The notes under the pieces: generated by a model
Told to the model about the DNA's origin: nothing
Databases searched by the model: none
What the model saw: only the letters and a program-made list of their open reading frames with translations
Part shown: in pieces, positions 36,569-46,838 of the stretch
Layout: every line of letters starts with the position of its first letter
Numbering within the stretch: position 1 is the first letter of the stretch
Translations under genes and position numbers: made by a program
Assembly (NCBI GenBank): GCA_038380795.1
Contig: CM076263.1
Span: 11,088,709-11,152,708, forward strand
Reading direction: 5' to 3'
Length of the DNA: 64,000 nt
From: Pyrocephalus nanus
Lineage: Eukaryota; Chordata; Aves; Passeriformes; Tyrannidae

Positions 36569-38553
36569 AGAAACAAAATGTACTATAAATCATCATAATC
36601 ATAGGAAGAATATCTCCATAGAGTTTTCATTATCTCTTACGGGTTTTGTAATTTTAGTCATCAGTTTGGAGTATGAAATCTTCTACTTCTCCATAAAATA
36701 GATAAAAAGCTGGCATTACTGAGGAAAGATTTTCTACCTCTGCTTCTTCTTAAAGAGACCAAGTAACTTGGAAAGAAACACCTGATAACAAATTAAAATA
36801 ATCTGCTCAGCATAATACTATAAGCCTATCTAGAAGATTCCTTTGTGTTTCCTATTCTTCATAATTTTGTAGTATTTCAATTACAATTTTTAGAAATACT
36901 TCATGAAGAGATTAAGTAGTCCTTATTACTGCAGCAACTTAAGAGACAGTGATTTTATCTTAGACCTAAAAATTCTATATGTAGAATAGTATCACAATAT
37001 ATTATTCCTCATTTAATAGGAAAGATTGATATTTTCTTTAACTCTTTTCAAAAACCTACTAGGAATAGTTAGGTTTTGTGTATAGTTCTACATCCATTCA
37101 TTCAATTCTTAAAAGAGCCTTTAGCTACTAGTTTGCAGCAAAATTCACAGAGGTGAAGAAAAGCCAATGAATGAGATAATTCATAATAATAGTTAATTTC
37201 TCACTATATTCACATAACTGAAAACTACCAAATTAAGTTCATATCACTGACAAAGCTCAACATTAACATATTCTTATGTCAAGTATACCTTGCTAGTAGG
37301 TCCTTTAAGAACTAGTTAGAAGATCAATTCATTTAAATTACCTAATAACAGAGGATAAACATGTAATAATTTAGAATAGCTATGGAATCTCATAAATCAC
37401 ACCTGATACAAGAACTTGGGGGCTAGAACACAGGTATACATCCTGATTCTGGAGTAAGGACCAGCAGATTATGGCACAATGAACTTCAGTGATTCTATTT
37501 AGTGAAAAGCAGCTGTACTAAATCTGGAGATGACAGTACAGTCTGACAGTGCTGCATCCTCACTTTTCCCCTATTCCTCCTGCTTTTAATGTACTTCCAT
37601 CCTTCCAACCCTCAGCAGTGCAGTTTCTGCACCCTGCCTCAGTGTCCAGGATGCAACATCCATACGATCTCACGATTAAAGATTCACTGAGTTAAACAGC
37701 TTCGTGTTTTCCCAAGATAGCTTTCAGACATTTTAGTGAGCTCTTATGCTCACATGCAAAGTAAGCAACGCACATTTATGGCCAGAACTGGAGAAAGAAA
37801 AACAAGATAGAGAATTTCCCATTCCTGCCCTGGAAAGTTGTTAAGGAGTCTAAATCTACTTCATGCAACCTTGCCTTATTAGCATATTATAAAGAGGAAA
37901 TACACTTTTCAATCATTAAATTGTAGCCTGTACCAAAGTTTCAGGATCTAGTAATAGGTACAGGGAAAAAACATACAAGCCAAAAGATTTTTGTTTAATA
38001 AATATAAGAAAAGCAAATCCAGAGATTTAGAGGAATCTGTAGTTGGAAGGGGCAATCGTGAAAGTACTGTTGGGAATAGAGGGCAGAAAAACACTCAACT
38101 TTGTCAAGGAAAATACACACTAGAAAGGTCGCTGTAACTTGCCCATTTTGGAACAAGGAAGTAATGTTCCCACCTTAATGGCTCCATCTGAGCTGAACTT
38201 TGAGTAGATTGTGTATCCCCCATGAGACCATACTTTCAGAATGTCAAATTTAACCTCACTTAACCAGATGCCTATAGCTGAGCTTGTAGCTGAGCTATAT
38301 ATGGTCTCTATACAGTCAGTGAGGAGAAACAGGCTCTTACAGAATGTGACTCATCTTACATGTTTTAAATAAAGGATAAGACAAATTTCTCTGAGAAGTG
38401 CCTACTTCCTGACTGACTACAAGGAATCTAGGTAGGCTGTTGTAAGTGCTCACACTTTGAAGAACTGCTGTCACAGAATAAGCGGGAAGGAGTTGCAGCA
38501 AAAAAAATCAAACAGCAAAAAAATCAGAAGAAACCCCCAAAACTAATTTTATT

Positions 38554-38568
38554 AAAAAAAAAAAAAAA
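38554..38568. repeat. A15 run
   Basis: Fifteen consecutive A lie just ahead of the CR1 at 38634. Confidence 0.9.
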
Positions 38569-38633
38569 GTAACTAAGTCTTATCACCACAGACAACATCA
38601 AGCACCCTCTACAGGCCTATCTATGGAGACTAA

Positions 38634-39220
38634 ATCATAGGAAAGCTTTGGTTGGAAAGGACCTTAAAGATCACATAGTTCCAACCCCCCTGCTGTGGGC
38701 AGTGACACTTTTCATAAGAGCAGATTGCTTGGAGCTCTGTCCAACCTGGCCTTCAACACTTCTAGGGATGGGGCACCCACAACTTCTCCGGGCAAGCTGT
38801 GCCAGTGCCTCACCACCCTCACAGTAAAGATTTTTTTCTTAATCTCTAACATAAACCTACTGCCTCTCAGTTTGAAGCCACTTCCCCTTTTCCTGTCACT
38901 ACGTGCTCTTGGAAATAGTTTCTCTCCATCTTTCTTGAAGGCTCCTTTCAGGTACTGGAAGGCTACAATTAGGTCACTTTGATGCCTTCTCTTCTCCTTG
39001 CTGAATAATCCCAATTCTCTCAGACTCTCCTCCTAGGAAAGGTACTCCATTCCTCTAATCAACTCCGTGGCCTCCTCTGGACTTGCTCCAATAGGTCACT
39101 GTAATTCCTGTGCAGAGGACCCCAGAGCTGGATACAGTTCTTCAGGTGGGATCGCAAGAGGGCAGAATCCCCTCCCTCAATCTGCTGCCCACCTTGCTCT
39201 GGATGCAGCCCAGAATCCAG
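38634..39220 (-). mobile_element. CR1 LINE, 5'-truncated, antisense
   Basis: The plus strand starts with the reversed 3' tail (ATCATAGGAAAGCTTTGG) and runs through AAAGGACCTTAAAGATCA and CCAACCTGGCCTTCAACAC to CTGGATGCAGCCCAGAATCC. The minus strand from 39014 to 38712 keeps a 100-codon open frame of the ORF2 C-terminus, for example LFSKEKRRHQSDLIVAFQYL and VVRHWHSLPGEVVG. Its good preservation marks it as one of the younger copies in the window. Confidence 0.88.
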
Positions 39221-39479
39221 CAGTCGAATTAGTACCTACCTATGGTATAAATTTGGTAAGAACTTTCTCTTACATCAAAACAATTTTTATCAAGAAACAA
39301 ATGCAGAATTATAATCATATAAATATTCATCCCAATTTTCACTGGCTGAGTCTACTATATCATTATTACAGTTATATATCAGCAACTTTTGGACTGCGCA
39401 ATTACAGTATTTGTAAGTGTAAACATTTCCAGAAATGAGTTAATATAGTTAACATTAAAAGAATATGGATGATAATTAC

Positions 39480-39635
39480 CTCTGCTTCTCTTTTCTTCAT
39501 TAGGAACTTTTTGGCTTCAGTAGCTTTTATGGTGGGTCTTGATGGTGACTTTGGAATCCGTATAATGGCTGTTTGAATCCTGTGTGTTACTTCATTTTGC
39601 CTCCTTCTTCCTATGTGATCCTGAATATTCAACAT
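39480..39635 (-). CDS. candidate protein-coding exon, protein unrecognised
   Basis: The minus strand has a good donor, GCAGAG|GTAATT, with the last exon base at 39480. Two acceptors are possible: one ends ATTCAG just before 39620, and one ends CCCAAG just before 39635. Both give phase 0 and leave the frame open to the donor, which is also phase 0. From 39635 the segment encodes 52 residues starting with ATG (MLNIQ). It is very basic and hydrophilic, with IGRRRQNEVTHRIQ near the start, IPKSPSRPT in the middle and KKFLMKKREAE at the end. This is not a CR1 frame, although CR1 copies lie on both sides. The composition looks like a real exon of a coiled-coil or disordered cytoplasmic protein, but I cannot name it. 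It could be an internal exon or a first coding exon. Confidence 0.38.
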
Positions 39636-39720
39636 CTTGGGTTCAGATACACAGGTTGAAACAAAATGTTACATATGGTCCTAATACACTACCTAAATAT
39701 CTCTGAAGTAATACACTAAA

Positions 39721-39778
39721 TATATATATATTTATATGTATATGTAAAACATATACATCTAATTATCTATCTATCTAT
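39721..39778. repeat. AT-rich microsatellite with CTAT units
   Basis: A TA/TATG run at 39721-39746 is followed by CTAT repeats near 39766-39778. Confidence 0.8.
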
Positions 39779-39853
39779 GTAATTAAGCCAGAAGGAAAAC
39801 AATCTTTCAGGAAGAAAGAAGAGCTTATCAAGCTTCACACCTAAGCAAACAAG

Positions 39854-39893
39854 CAGTGCCTTATAGGCATTTAAGGGCTTTCACTGAACTCTA
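39854..39893. repeat. 40-base direct repeat, copy 1
   Basis: CAGTGCCTTATAGGCATTTA starts this copy, which matches 40249-40288 at 37 of 40 bases, 395 bases apart. Confidence 0.8.
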
Positions 39894-39904
39894 GTTCTAG
39901 TACC

Positions 39905-39920
39905 TTTTTTTTTTTTTTTT
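39905..39920. repeat. T16 run
   Basis: Sixteen T follow the first 40-base repeat copy by about ten bases. Confidence 0.9.
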
Positions 39921-40248
39921 AAGTGGACCACTAAAATGTTGTAAAAGCAAAAAAATTTGTTATCTTTTGTCCACAGCTACACTTTGACTTAAAAATATTC
40001 TTAGCCACGGTACTCACAAATCACAAATTTATATGAAGAAGTAGATGTTCTAAAATGCATTTGAAGTATCATTCTAAATTCTGAATAATTTTGACAACTA
40101 AGCAATATACTAAGTAGGAGTTTTCAATATTTGAGGATGAAGATGTATTAATTACCATTATCAGAAGATGGTGCATCTATATATACAATCTACATTAATA
40201 AATAATATGGTGCAAGAAGCACATCTGTAAAGAAAACCAGTTTGTGTT

Positions 40249-40288
40249 CAGTGCCTTAAAGGCATTTAAGGGCTTTCATTGAATTCTA
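40249..40288. repeat. 40-base direct repeat, copy 2
   Basis: CAGTGCCTTAAAGGCATTTA starts this copy. It ends where the CR1 sequence at 40289 begins. Confidence 0.8.
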
Positions 40289-41332
40289 CCTCAGAGTTAG
40301 ATGCAGTGCACCAGGAGGGGTCTCATCAGAGCAGAGGGGTAGAATCCCCTCCCTTACCTGCTGCCCACTCTGCTTTGGATGCAGCCTAGGACAGGATTGG
40401 CTTTCTGGGCTGTGAGTGCACATGGTCGGGTCATGTCCAGTCTCTCACCCACCAGCACCCCCACGTCCTTCTCAGCAGGGCTGCTCTTCATTTGCTCATC
40501 CCCCAACCTGGACTGATACCAGGGGTTGCCCTGACTCAGGTGCACCACCTTGCACTTGGTCTTGCTAAAATGCATGAGATTCCCATGGACCCACTGCTCA
40601 AGCTTCTCCAGGTCCCTCTGGATGGCATCCTGTTCTTCAGGGGTGGCAACCACACCTCTCACCTCGGTGTTATCTGCAAATTTGCTGAGGGGGCACTTGA
40701 TCACTTTGTCATTGATGAAGATATTAAGTAACAATACAGACCCCTGAGGGGCACCATTTGTCACTGATGTCCATCGGGACTCTGAGCTGCTGACTGCTAC
40801 CCTCTGGGTGTGACCAACAAACCAATTCCTTACCCACCAAACATTCCACCCACCAAATCCATGTCTCTCCAATTTTGAGAGAGGTATGTTGGGAGGGACC
40901 TTGTCAAAGGCTTTACAGAAGCCCAGATAAATGACATCTGTAGCCCTTCCCTTGTCCACTGATGCCGTCACCCCACCACAAAATGTCACTGGGTTGGTGA
41001 AGCTGTGCTGGCTGTCCCAAATCACCTCCATGTCCTCCATGTGCCTTAGCACAGTTTCCAGGAGGATCTGTTCCATAACCTTTCCCAGTCCAGAGGTGAG
41101 GCTGACAGGTCAGTAGCTCTCAGGGTCCTCCTTTCTACACTTTGTAAAGATGGGTACAATGTTTCCCTTTTTCTATCCCCTGGGATTTCACCTGACTGCC
41201 ATGACTTTTCATATGTCATGGAGAACGGTTTGGGAACTACTACAGCCCATTCCCTCAAAACTCCCGGATGAATCTCATTGGGTCCCATGGAATATGAGGA
41301 CTTCACTCATGTCCAGTGGGTTACTCAGCCTT
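40289..41332 (-). mobile_element. CR1 LINE fragment spanning much of the reverse transcriptase (antisense), both ends missing
   Basis: The plus strand enters CR1 partway through the 3' portion (GCACCAGGAGGGGTCTCATC near 40309). It continues through the ORF2 C-terminus and reverse transcriptase to about 41332, next to a T11 run. The usual CR1 3' tail is absent, so the low-coordinate end is a deletion or rearrangement junction and not a normal insertion end. Its 3' portion overlaps the region present in the CR1 at 38634-39220, so the two are separate insertions. Confidence 0.85.
40354..41306 (-). pseudogene. CR1 ORF2 reverse transcriptase remnant
   Basis: Two overlapping minus-strand frames carry the protein. 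The frame 41306-41046 holds the upstream part (SMGPNEIHPGVLREWA, then PLDWERL). The frame 41076-40354 holds the catalytic region in 240 open codons and then the thumb-like part ([20 protein letters not shown]). A frameshift near 41060 separates them. The motif A region reads YLGFCKAFD, where the first, catalytic aspartate is glycine. Motif B is GAPQGSV, followed by a short deletion before NIFIND. Motif C reads FADN instead of FADD. This is a dead copy of non-LTR reverse transcriptase, the enzyme that copies LINE RNA at the target site. Confidence 0.85.
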
Positions 41333-44189
41333 TTTTTTTTTTAAGAATTGCAGTGAATTGAATCTTCCCCCCAACCAGCATAAAAATAATGTGAGAATCT
41401 TGTTCATCTTGATGAACCTTAGCCTTGAACCTAAACTCTGAATGAAACATGGGATTAATATTTTCTAGGAATAAAACAGTAATGAAAGACTGAGGATGGA
41501 TCAAAAATTATATATTGTAACAGGAAAGAAATACAAGCTGTAACGCCAACACACTTTCTATGGTTTATATAGGGGTATTCAAAGAACACAGAAGAAAGAA
41601 AATTCCAAATGGGGATTAAAGAAATCACTGCTACGTAATATGGCCTGATAAAATAATTTAACTCTCTTCTTACAACACATTTTACTGCTGATTATACTTA
41701 CCGGGATCTTAGTATGAATATTAAGGTCACTAAGATAACAAAAATACTGTGAATGTCTCTACACAACACCCACCCTACATGCCTAACTTGAAAGGAATCT
41801 TAGTTTTCCTGCCAATTTTCATTAATAATTTTTGGCAACTTCTACATTCTGTTCAATTTTACTTCTCTAATCAAGTTTATAACCTGACATGTGGAAGGCA
41901 CATAACTGCAGATGAAACTGCAGCCTTGTTTACGATCTGAAGGCTAGGAAACTGGGTTTAGAATGAGCAGCTCAGGGAACATGGAGGGCATAACCAGTCT
42001 GAAGATTCATGTTTACTAATTGCAACCAAAAAAGATAAATCCTAACATATACTTAAACATATGTTTTAATATGTAAAAACAAGAAATCTTGTTTCTTCTA
42101 ATTGCAGTATTTCAGATTTTTACTGACAGTAAAAAAAATTCATATTATTGTTTACCATAAGATGGCATACATTATACCTCTTATAAATTAAATATTAGTT
42201 AAGCTGTTCATCCATTTAAAATTCCTAACATAGTTTCACTGGTGTGTGGAAAGAAATACTAAGTGCTTGCAGTTTTAACTTCCTTGTCCATCAGGCCAAG
42301 GTCAGGGACCTACATGCTCATGCAGTGAAACAGATGAGGGAGAAAGGGGGAAGAGAAATATTTACAATTTTAATTTCAGGGAGTGATAAGAATGATGCTC
42401 TTGTTTCTGAGCAATTCTTATAATTACTTTGCTTTCGACAGAACACCAATTTCCTTACTGAAGATAGGATACAATTTTTGTGAAAGATGGACAAATTGAA
42501 TGTGCTGGCAGACTTAATTTTGCTTTCTGAAGTGCTTTTGAACAGAAATGATGGCTTTTTCATTATGGCGATGACATAGAGATTTTTGAGTATGTGTAAT
42601 TACATAAATTCAAGGGCTATTGCATTGTAATTAGACATCTACTTATACTGAAAATTCCTGTAATTTGATTTTTTTCTATCTCTGTCAGGATCTGGTGTCT
42701 TGTTTTGATGTTTTCAGCTGTTATTAAACAGATCAAAAACACAAGCAAAAATCCCTCTCTGAATGCCTTTACCTTTCCACTGAATAAAGAAAGCAAATAA
42801 AAATAATTTCCAGAAGGTTGTAATCAAGCCAAAGAGCGATATGTAAACAGAAACTTCATGCATAAATGTAATCGAAAAGAGGTTTTATGAATCCAGAACC
42901 AGGCTAAAATCTAAGCTGTGTTTCCCAGATCCTCTGAGTTTAAAATAACAAAAGAGAAAGTGTGTGGTTCATCATTACTTCAGATCTGAAGTACTACCAA
43001 GCATGCTAAATAAGACTGAGAGTGAAAATCACTGTAGCATATTTAATGAATATAGTCTCATAGTCTCAATGAAAATGGCATCTACAATGCCTAGACAATC
43101 AGAGGAGGTTTAAAATAGGACATTAATAAACACTCACAAAGAAAAAAAATCCTGCATTTCTCTCTAATTCTTTGTACAGACCTTTTATTATTTAATACTG
43201 GTAATCCTATTCCTTCATAATCTTCTCAGTCTCCTGAAAAGTGTAAAACATTGACTCAAGATACTAGGAAAAAACCTGCAGAATCACATATGATCTACTA
43301 CATAATTGCATTTCTTAGTGCACCTACAAAAATAACTTTAATTTGTTCCTATTATGCATGATCAAAATTGCAGCCTCCTCCTACATAACATACATCAATT
43401 AATAAACATTTCATATTCACACTGATGTGGCTTTCCACTCAAACTCTGCAATTCAGGCTTAATGCTTTTCTTTAACTTTTTGTTTGTTTTTTTTCATTTA
43501 ATCTTACAGTCATCAAGTATGGAGTAGTTTTGTTTTAGACATTCTCAATTTTAAGACAGTAATATCATACAGTTTATATTGTACTGATGGAAGTGAAGGG
43601 CAAGTAAATAATCAAGAGCAAAATAAATTATTAATTGTATTCTTTTGTAGATATGAGAAGATTCCATTTATTTGTTGACTAAGAGCAGAATTCCATTTAA
43701 ACAGGGTATGATAATTAAAAAAATACTACCAAAGGTATGGAAACACGCAAGCACAAGCCAAGAAGTAGAACGGGGGAAGCAAAAAAACAAGTTTTAAATT
43801 ACTTTAATAACATTGTAAACATAGAAAAACACGGTGAAAGAAAAATGCTAAATTAAATGTTTATTGTGTTCAGTACACAAACATATGAAAAACTGTTTGA
43901 TCTGACAGAGGAGTAGCGTTAAACACTAAAATATCTGAATCAAATTAGATAAATGAGTTCAGTGCACTAATAAGGAAAATAGGATCAGTATGGATTGGGA
44001 TTTCTCATCTAAGTAGGAAAGCACAGGATTTCTAAGACTATAATACTGACAGGGGGACTAGGACAATGACAGTGCCTGTGACATACTGTGGAGACCAGGA
44101 AATCTAAGAGCAAGAAGCAAACAATCATGTCAAACAACCAGGTAAACTCCACAGGGCTGCACTGCTGAAACAAAAGTTTACAATATTAT
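41333..44189. other. AT-rich single-copy DNA
   Basis: No gene or further repeat was recognised. Confidence 0.4.
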
Positions 44190-44420
44190 AATGGATTATT
44201 TCAGTGAATCCAGTCAGGAAATCCACATCTTAGTATCAGCAGCAAACTTGTTGAGGGTGCCCTCAATTCCACCTTCAATGCCACTGACAAAGGTGTTACA
44301 CATTGCTGGCCCCAACATGGACCCCTGAGCACACCACTTGTCACTGGTCTCCACTTGGACATCGAGCCATTGACTGCAACTCCTTGAGTTCAACCATCCA
44401 CCCAATTAAGATATTCAAGA
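44190..44420 (-). mobile_element. CR1 LINE reverse-transcriptase fragment (antisense)
   Basis: The minus-strand frame from 44405 to 44214 carries CR1 reverse-transcriptase motifs: WLDVQVETSDKWCAQGSMLG covers motif B in altered form, and LNKFAADTKM covers motif C as FAAD instead of FADD. Both ends are lost, and the element is moderately to strongly diverged. Confidence 0.72.
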
Positions 44421-45344
44421 CTGATTCCTGTTCTTATGAGTCTCCAATGGTTCCTGTGTCCCCATGAAATCTGTTCCTTGGGATGTGGTGATTTTAAGCA
44501 TAAACCATCCACTGATCATACTGATTTGCTTACCCTTTATAACTGGAGTCTTTACTGATGATTTGAAGTTTTCATAGTGTCTAATATAATGTATTTGTAC
44601 TAAATATTATTTAAATACAAAGTGAATTTCATTTTTTTTCTGAAGAAATGGAATTGGCAAGATTGTGGGTCTGTGATCTTCTTTTTGACAACCCTATGGG
44701 TCTGATATGATTAAAACCTCTGCTGTTAAGGGAAGAATAGTATAAAATCTGTGTTTACATTCTGCTCCTTCTGTGTATTGACTTTTATTTCTTTTTATTC
44801 TAACTCAGAGAATTATAAGAAGATAAAAATTTAGACTACTAAATTTAGGTTAATTGGTTTAAATCAGCATAAGTCACTTTGAGACAATGCAACCAATCTG
44901 CTCTGTTGGGTTTAAATAAAGAAAAAAAAAAGGCCTTACAAAAAGCATGCCTATTTTTGGAAGATATTTAAATAGAAAATACTCTGCTTCCTCAGATATA
45001 AAAAACAGGTATACTTAATATAATAATAATTTGTTGCAGTTTTATACTTGTAATTTATTATTATGGCTTTTTAAAGAATAATTCCATATATTTATCATAT
45101 TTTCCCATTCTTTTGCTTGATTAAACACTTATGTATTTTCTTTTGTTCTTTATCTGCCTTATCTGTGCTCACTTCCTTGTGTTCCATTCTGAGAATTACT
45201 TCCCATCTATAAATTACTTGTTAAATGGTCCCTCTCAGAAATCGAGTAACACAATTCAAATCTTGTTATTGATGCTCAAAGGAAAGACAGTGCTATTAAA
45301 TTGATTCTAACAATTAAGTAAGACTCACAGTGTTAGTCATGGAG
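44421..45344. other. AT-rich single-copy DNA
   Basis: Nothing was recognised. Confidence 0.4.
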
Positions 45345-45400
45345 TCATAGAATCTTTTCATTGGAAATGACCTTTAAGTTCATGGAGTCCATTAACTGTC
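45345..45400 (-). mobile_element. short CR1 3' tail fragment (antisense)
   Basis: GTCATAGAATCTTTTCATTGG followed by AAATGACCTTTAAGTTCATGG is the reversed 3' end of CR1. Similarity fades after about 45400. Confidence 0.6.
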
Positions 45401-45954
45401 TGAACCAGCAGCAAAAGCAGTACCTGTGAGAACTTAACCTCAGGATGCCATTGATTCAGTGTGTTTCTTCTTTTTTTATTATTTGTTATTTTTCTAAGAT
45501 GCTGCAGGAATCATTTTAATACAATTGTTTGTTTTGTTGGCATTTAAGATTCACTTATCTTATGGTGCTGTGGCTGTTCTGCAGCTTTTCCCATGGTGAA
45601 CTGAATTAATTTGCAGTGTTGTCAGACTGCAGATGTCTGGGAAACAGAACTAGTTCTTAGCTTAGATTCAGGGTTAAAGGAGGGGAACCTAGGCATGTAC
45701 ACTAGCAACTTGCTTTGGAAAATGCTGAAATAAAGACAGGTTGCACATCTATGTTAATAATTTCGTTACTTTGGAGGTATGTTCCCTCAAAACTAGTGAG
45801 CACTTTTCATTTAGTTGTACTGATTTGCAGCAGTTCCTTTTTTTTATTCTGTTACAGACCTACTACTGTTACACACATTTGAAACAGATTTTCCAACATA
45901 TCCTCAGTAAGGAAACCTCCCTCTTTTTTTTCTGACAGCCTCTCATGGTGCCCC

Positions 45955-46783
45955 ACTGGAGGGAAGGGATCATGAGATCCAGATGGATCATGATAGGCTT
46001 GAGAGGTGGGCCTGTGTGAACCTTATGAAGGTCTACAAGGCCAAGTGCAAGATCCTGCACATCAGTCAGGGCAATCCCAAGCACGAACACAGGCTGAGCA
46101 GAGAATGGACTGAGACTAGACCTTGGGAGAAGGACTTGGGGCTGTATGTGGATGCAGAGTTCAACATGACCCAGCAACATGTGCTTGCAAGCCCAGAAAA
46201 TCAACTGTGTCCTGGGCTGCATCGAAAGAATGATGTGGGCAACAGGTCAAGGGAGGTGGTTTTCTTCCTCTACTCTGGTCTTGAGAGACTTGCCCTGTGG
46301 TGCTTCATCCAGCTCTATGGACACAGACCTGTTGGAGCTAGTCCAGACAAAGCCACAGAGAGGACCAGAGGGCTGGAGCACCTCTCCTTTAAGGAAAGCC
46401 TGAGAGAGCTGGGGTTGTTCAGCCTGGAGAAGCAAAGGCTCTAAGGACACCTTAAAGCAGCCTGCCAGTACATAAAAGCTGGAGAGGGACTTTTTACATG
46501 GGCATGTAGTGACAGGAAAAGGGGCAGTGTCTTTTAACTGAGAGAGTGTAAGTTTATATTCGACATGAGGGAGAAGTTCTTTACAGTGAGAGTGGTGAGG
46601 CACTGGAACAGCTTGCCTGGAAAAGTTATAGATGCTCTTTCCCTGAAGGTGCTCAAAGATAAGTTGAAAGGGGCTTTTAGCAACCTAGTCTAGTGGAAGG
46701 TGCCCCTAACCACGACAGGGGGGGCTGAATTTGCTGATATTTAAGGTCCCTTCCAAACTAAACTATTATATGATTCCGTGATA
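45955..46783 (+). mobile_element. CR1 LINE, 5'-truncated, sense orientation
   Basis: The frame at 45983-46444 (153 codons) is CR1 ORF2 after the catalytic motifs. It has LERWACVNLMKVYKAKCKIL, then ISQGNPKHEHRL, and ends LRELGLFSLEKQRL, with an out-of-frame middle section caused by frameshifts. The 3' part (GACAGGAAAAGGGGCAGTG, GAGAGTGGTGAGGCACTGGA) leads to a first tail with TTCCAAACTAAACTATTATA near 46764. Confidence 0.86.
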
Positions 46784-46838
46784 ACAAGTTGGACTAGATG
46801 ATCGTTGTAGGTCCCTTCCAACTGAACTATTCTATCAA
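46784..46838 (+). mobile_element. second CR1 3' tail directly abutting the first
   Basis: Right after the first tail the sequence restarts with AAGTTGGACTAGATGATCG and ends CAACTGAACTATTCTATCA. This is another CR1 3' terminus that differs from the first, so it is a separate short CR1 tail or a tail-end duplication. Confidence 0.7.

Larger units (their letters stand above)
33301..38633. other. 5.3 kb repeat-poor single-copy block
   Basis: This is the longest stretch without any recognised transposon. It is AT-rich, with many homeodomain-like TAATTA/ATTAAT words and two palindromes, TTAATCGATTAA at 35330-35341 and TTGCATGCAA at 35604-35613. The latter overlaps a POU-type ATTTGCAT. Candidate regulatory sub-blocks are 34460-34860 and 35140-35720. 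No exon-like segment is convincing. Confidence 0.35.

Noticed and set aside
45858..45906. 49-base plus-strand segment between TTCTGTTACAG and TCA|GTAAGG
   Set aside because: Its phase is incompatible with the candidate at 51297, and composition is not distinctive.
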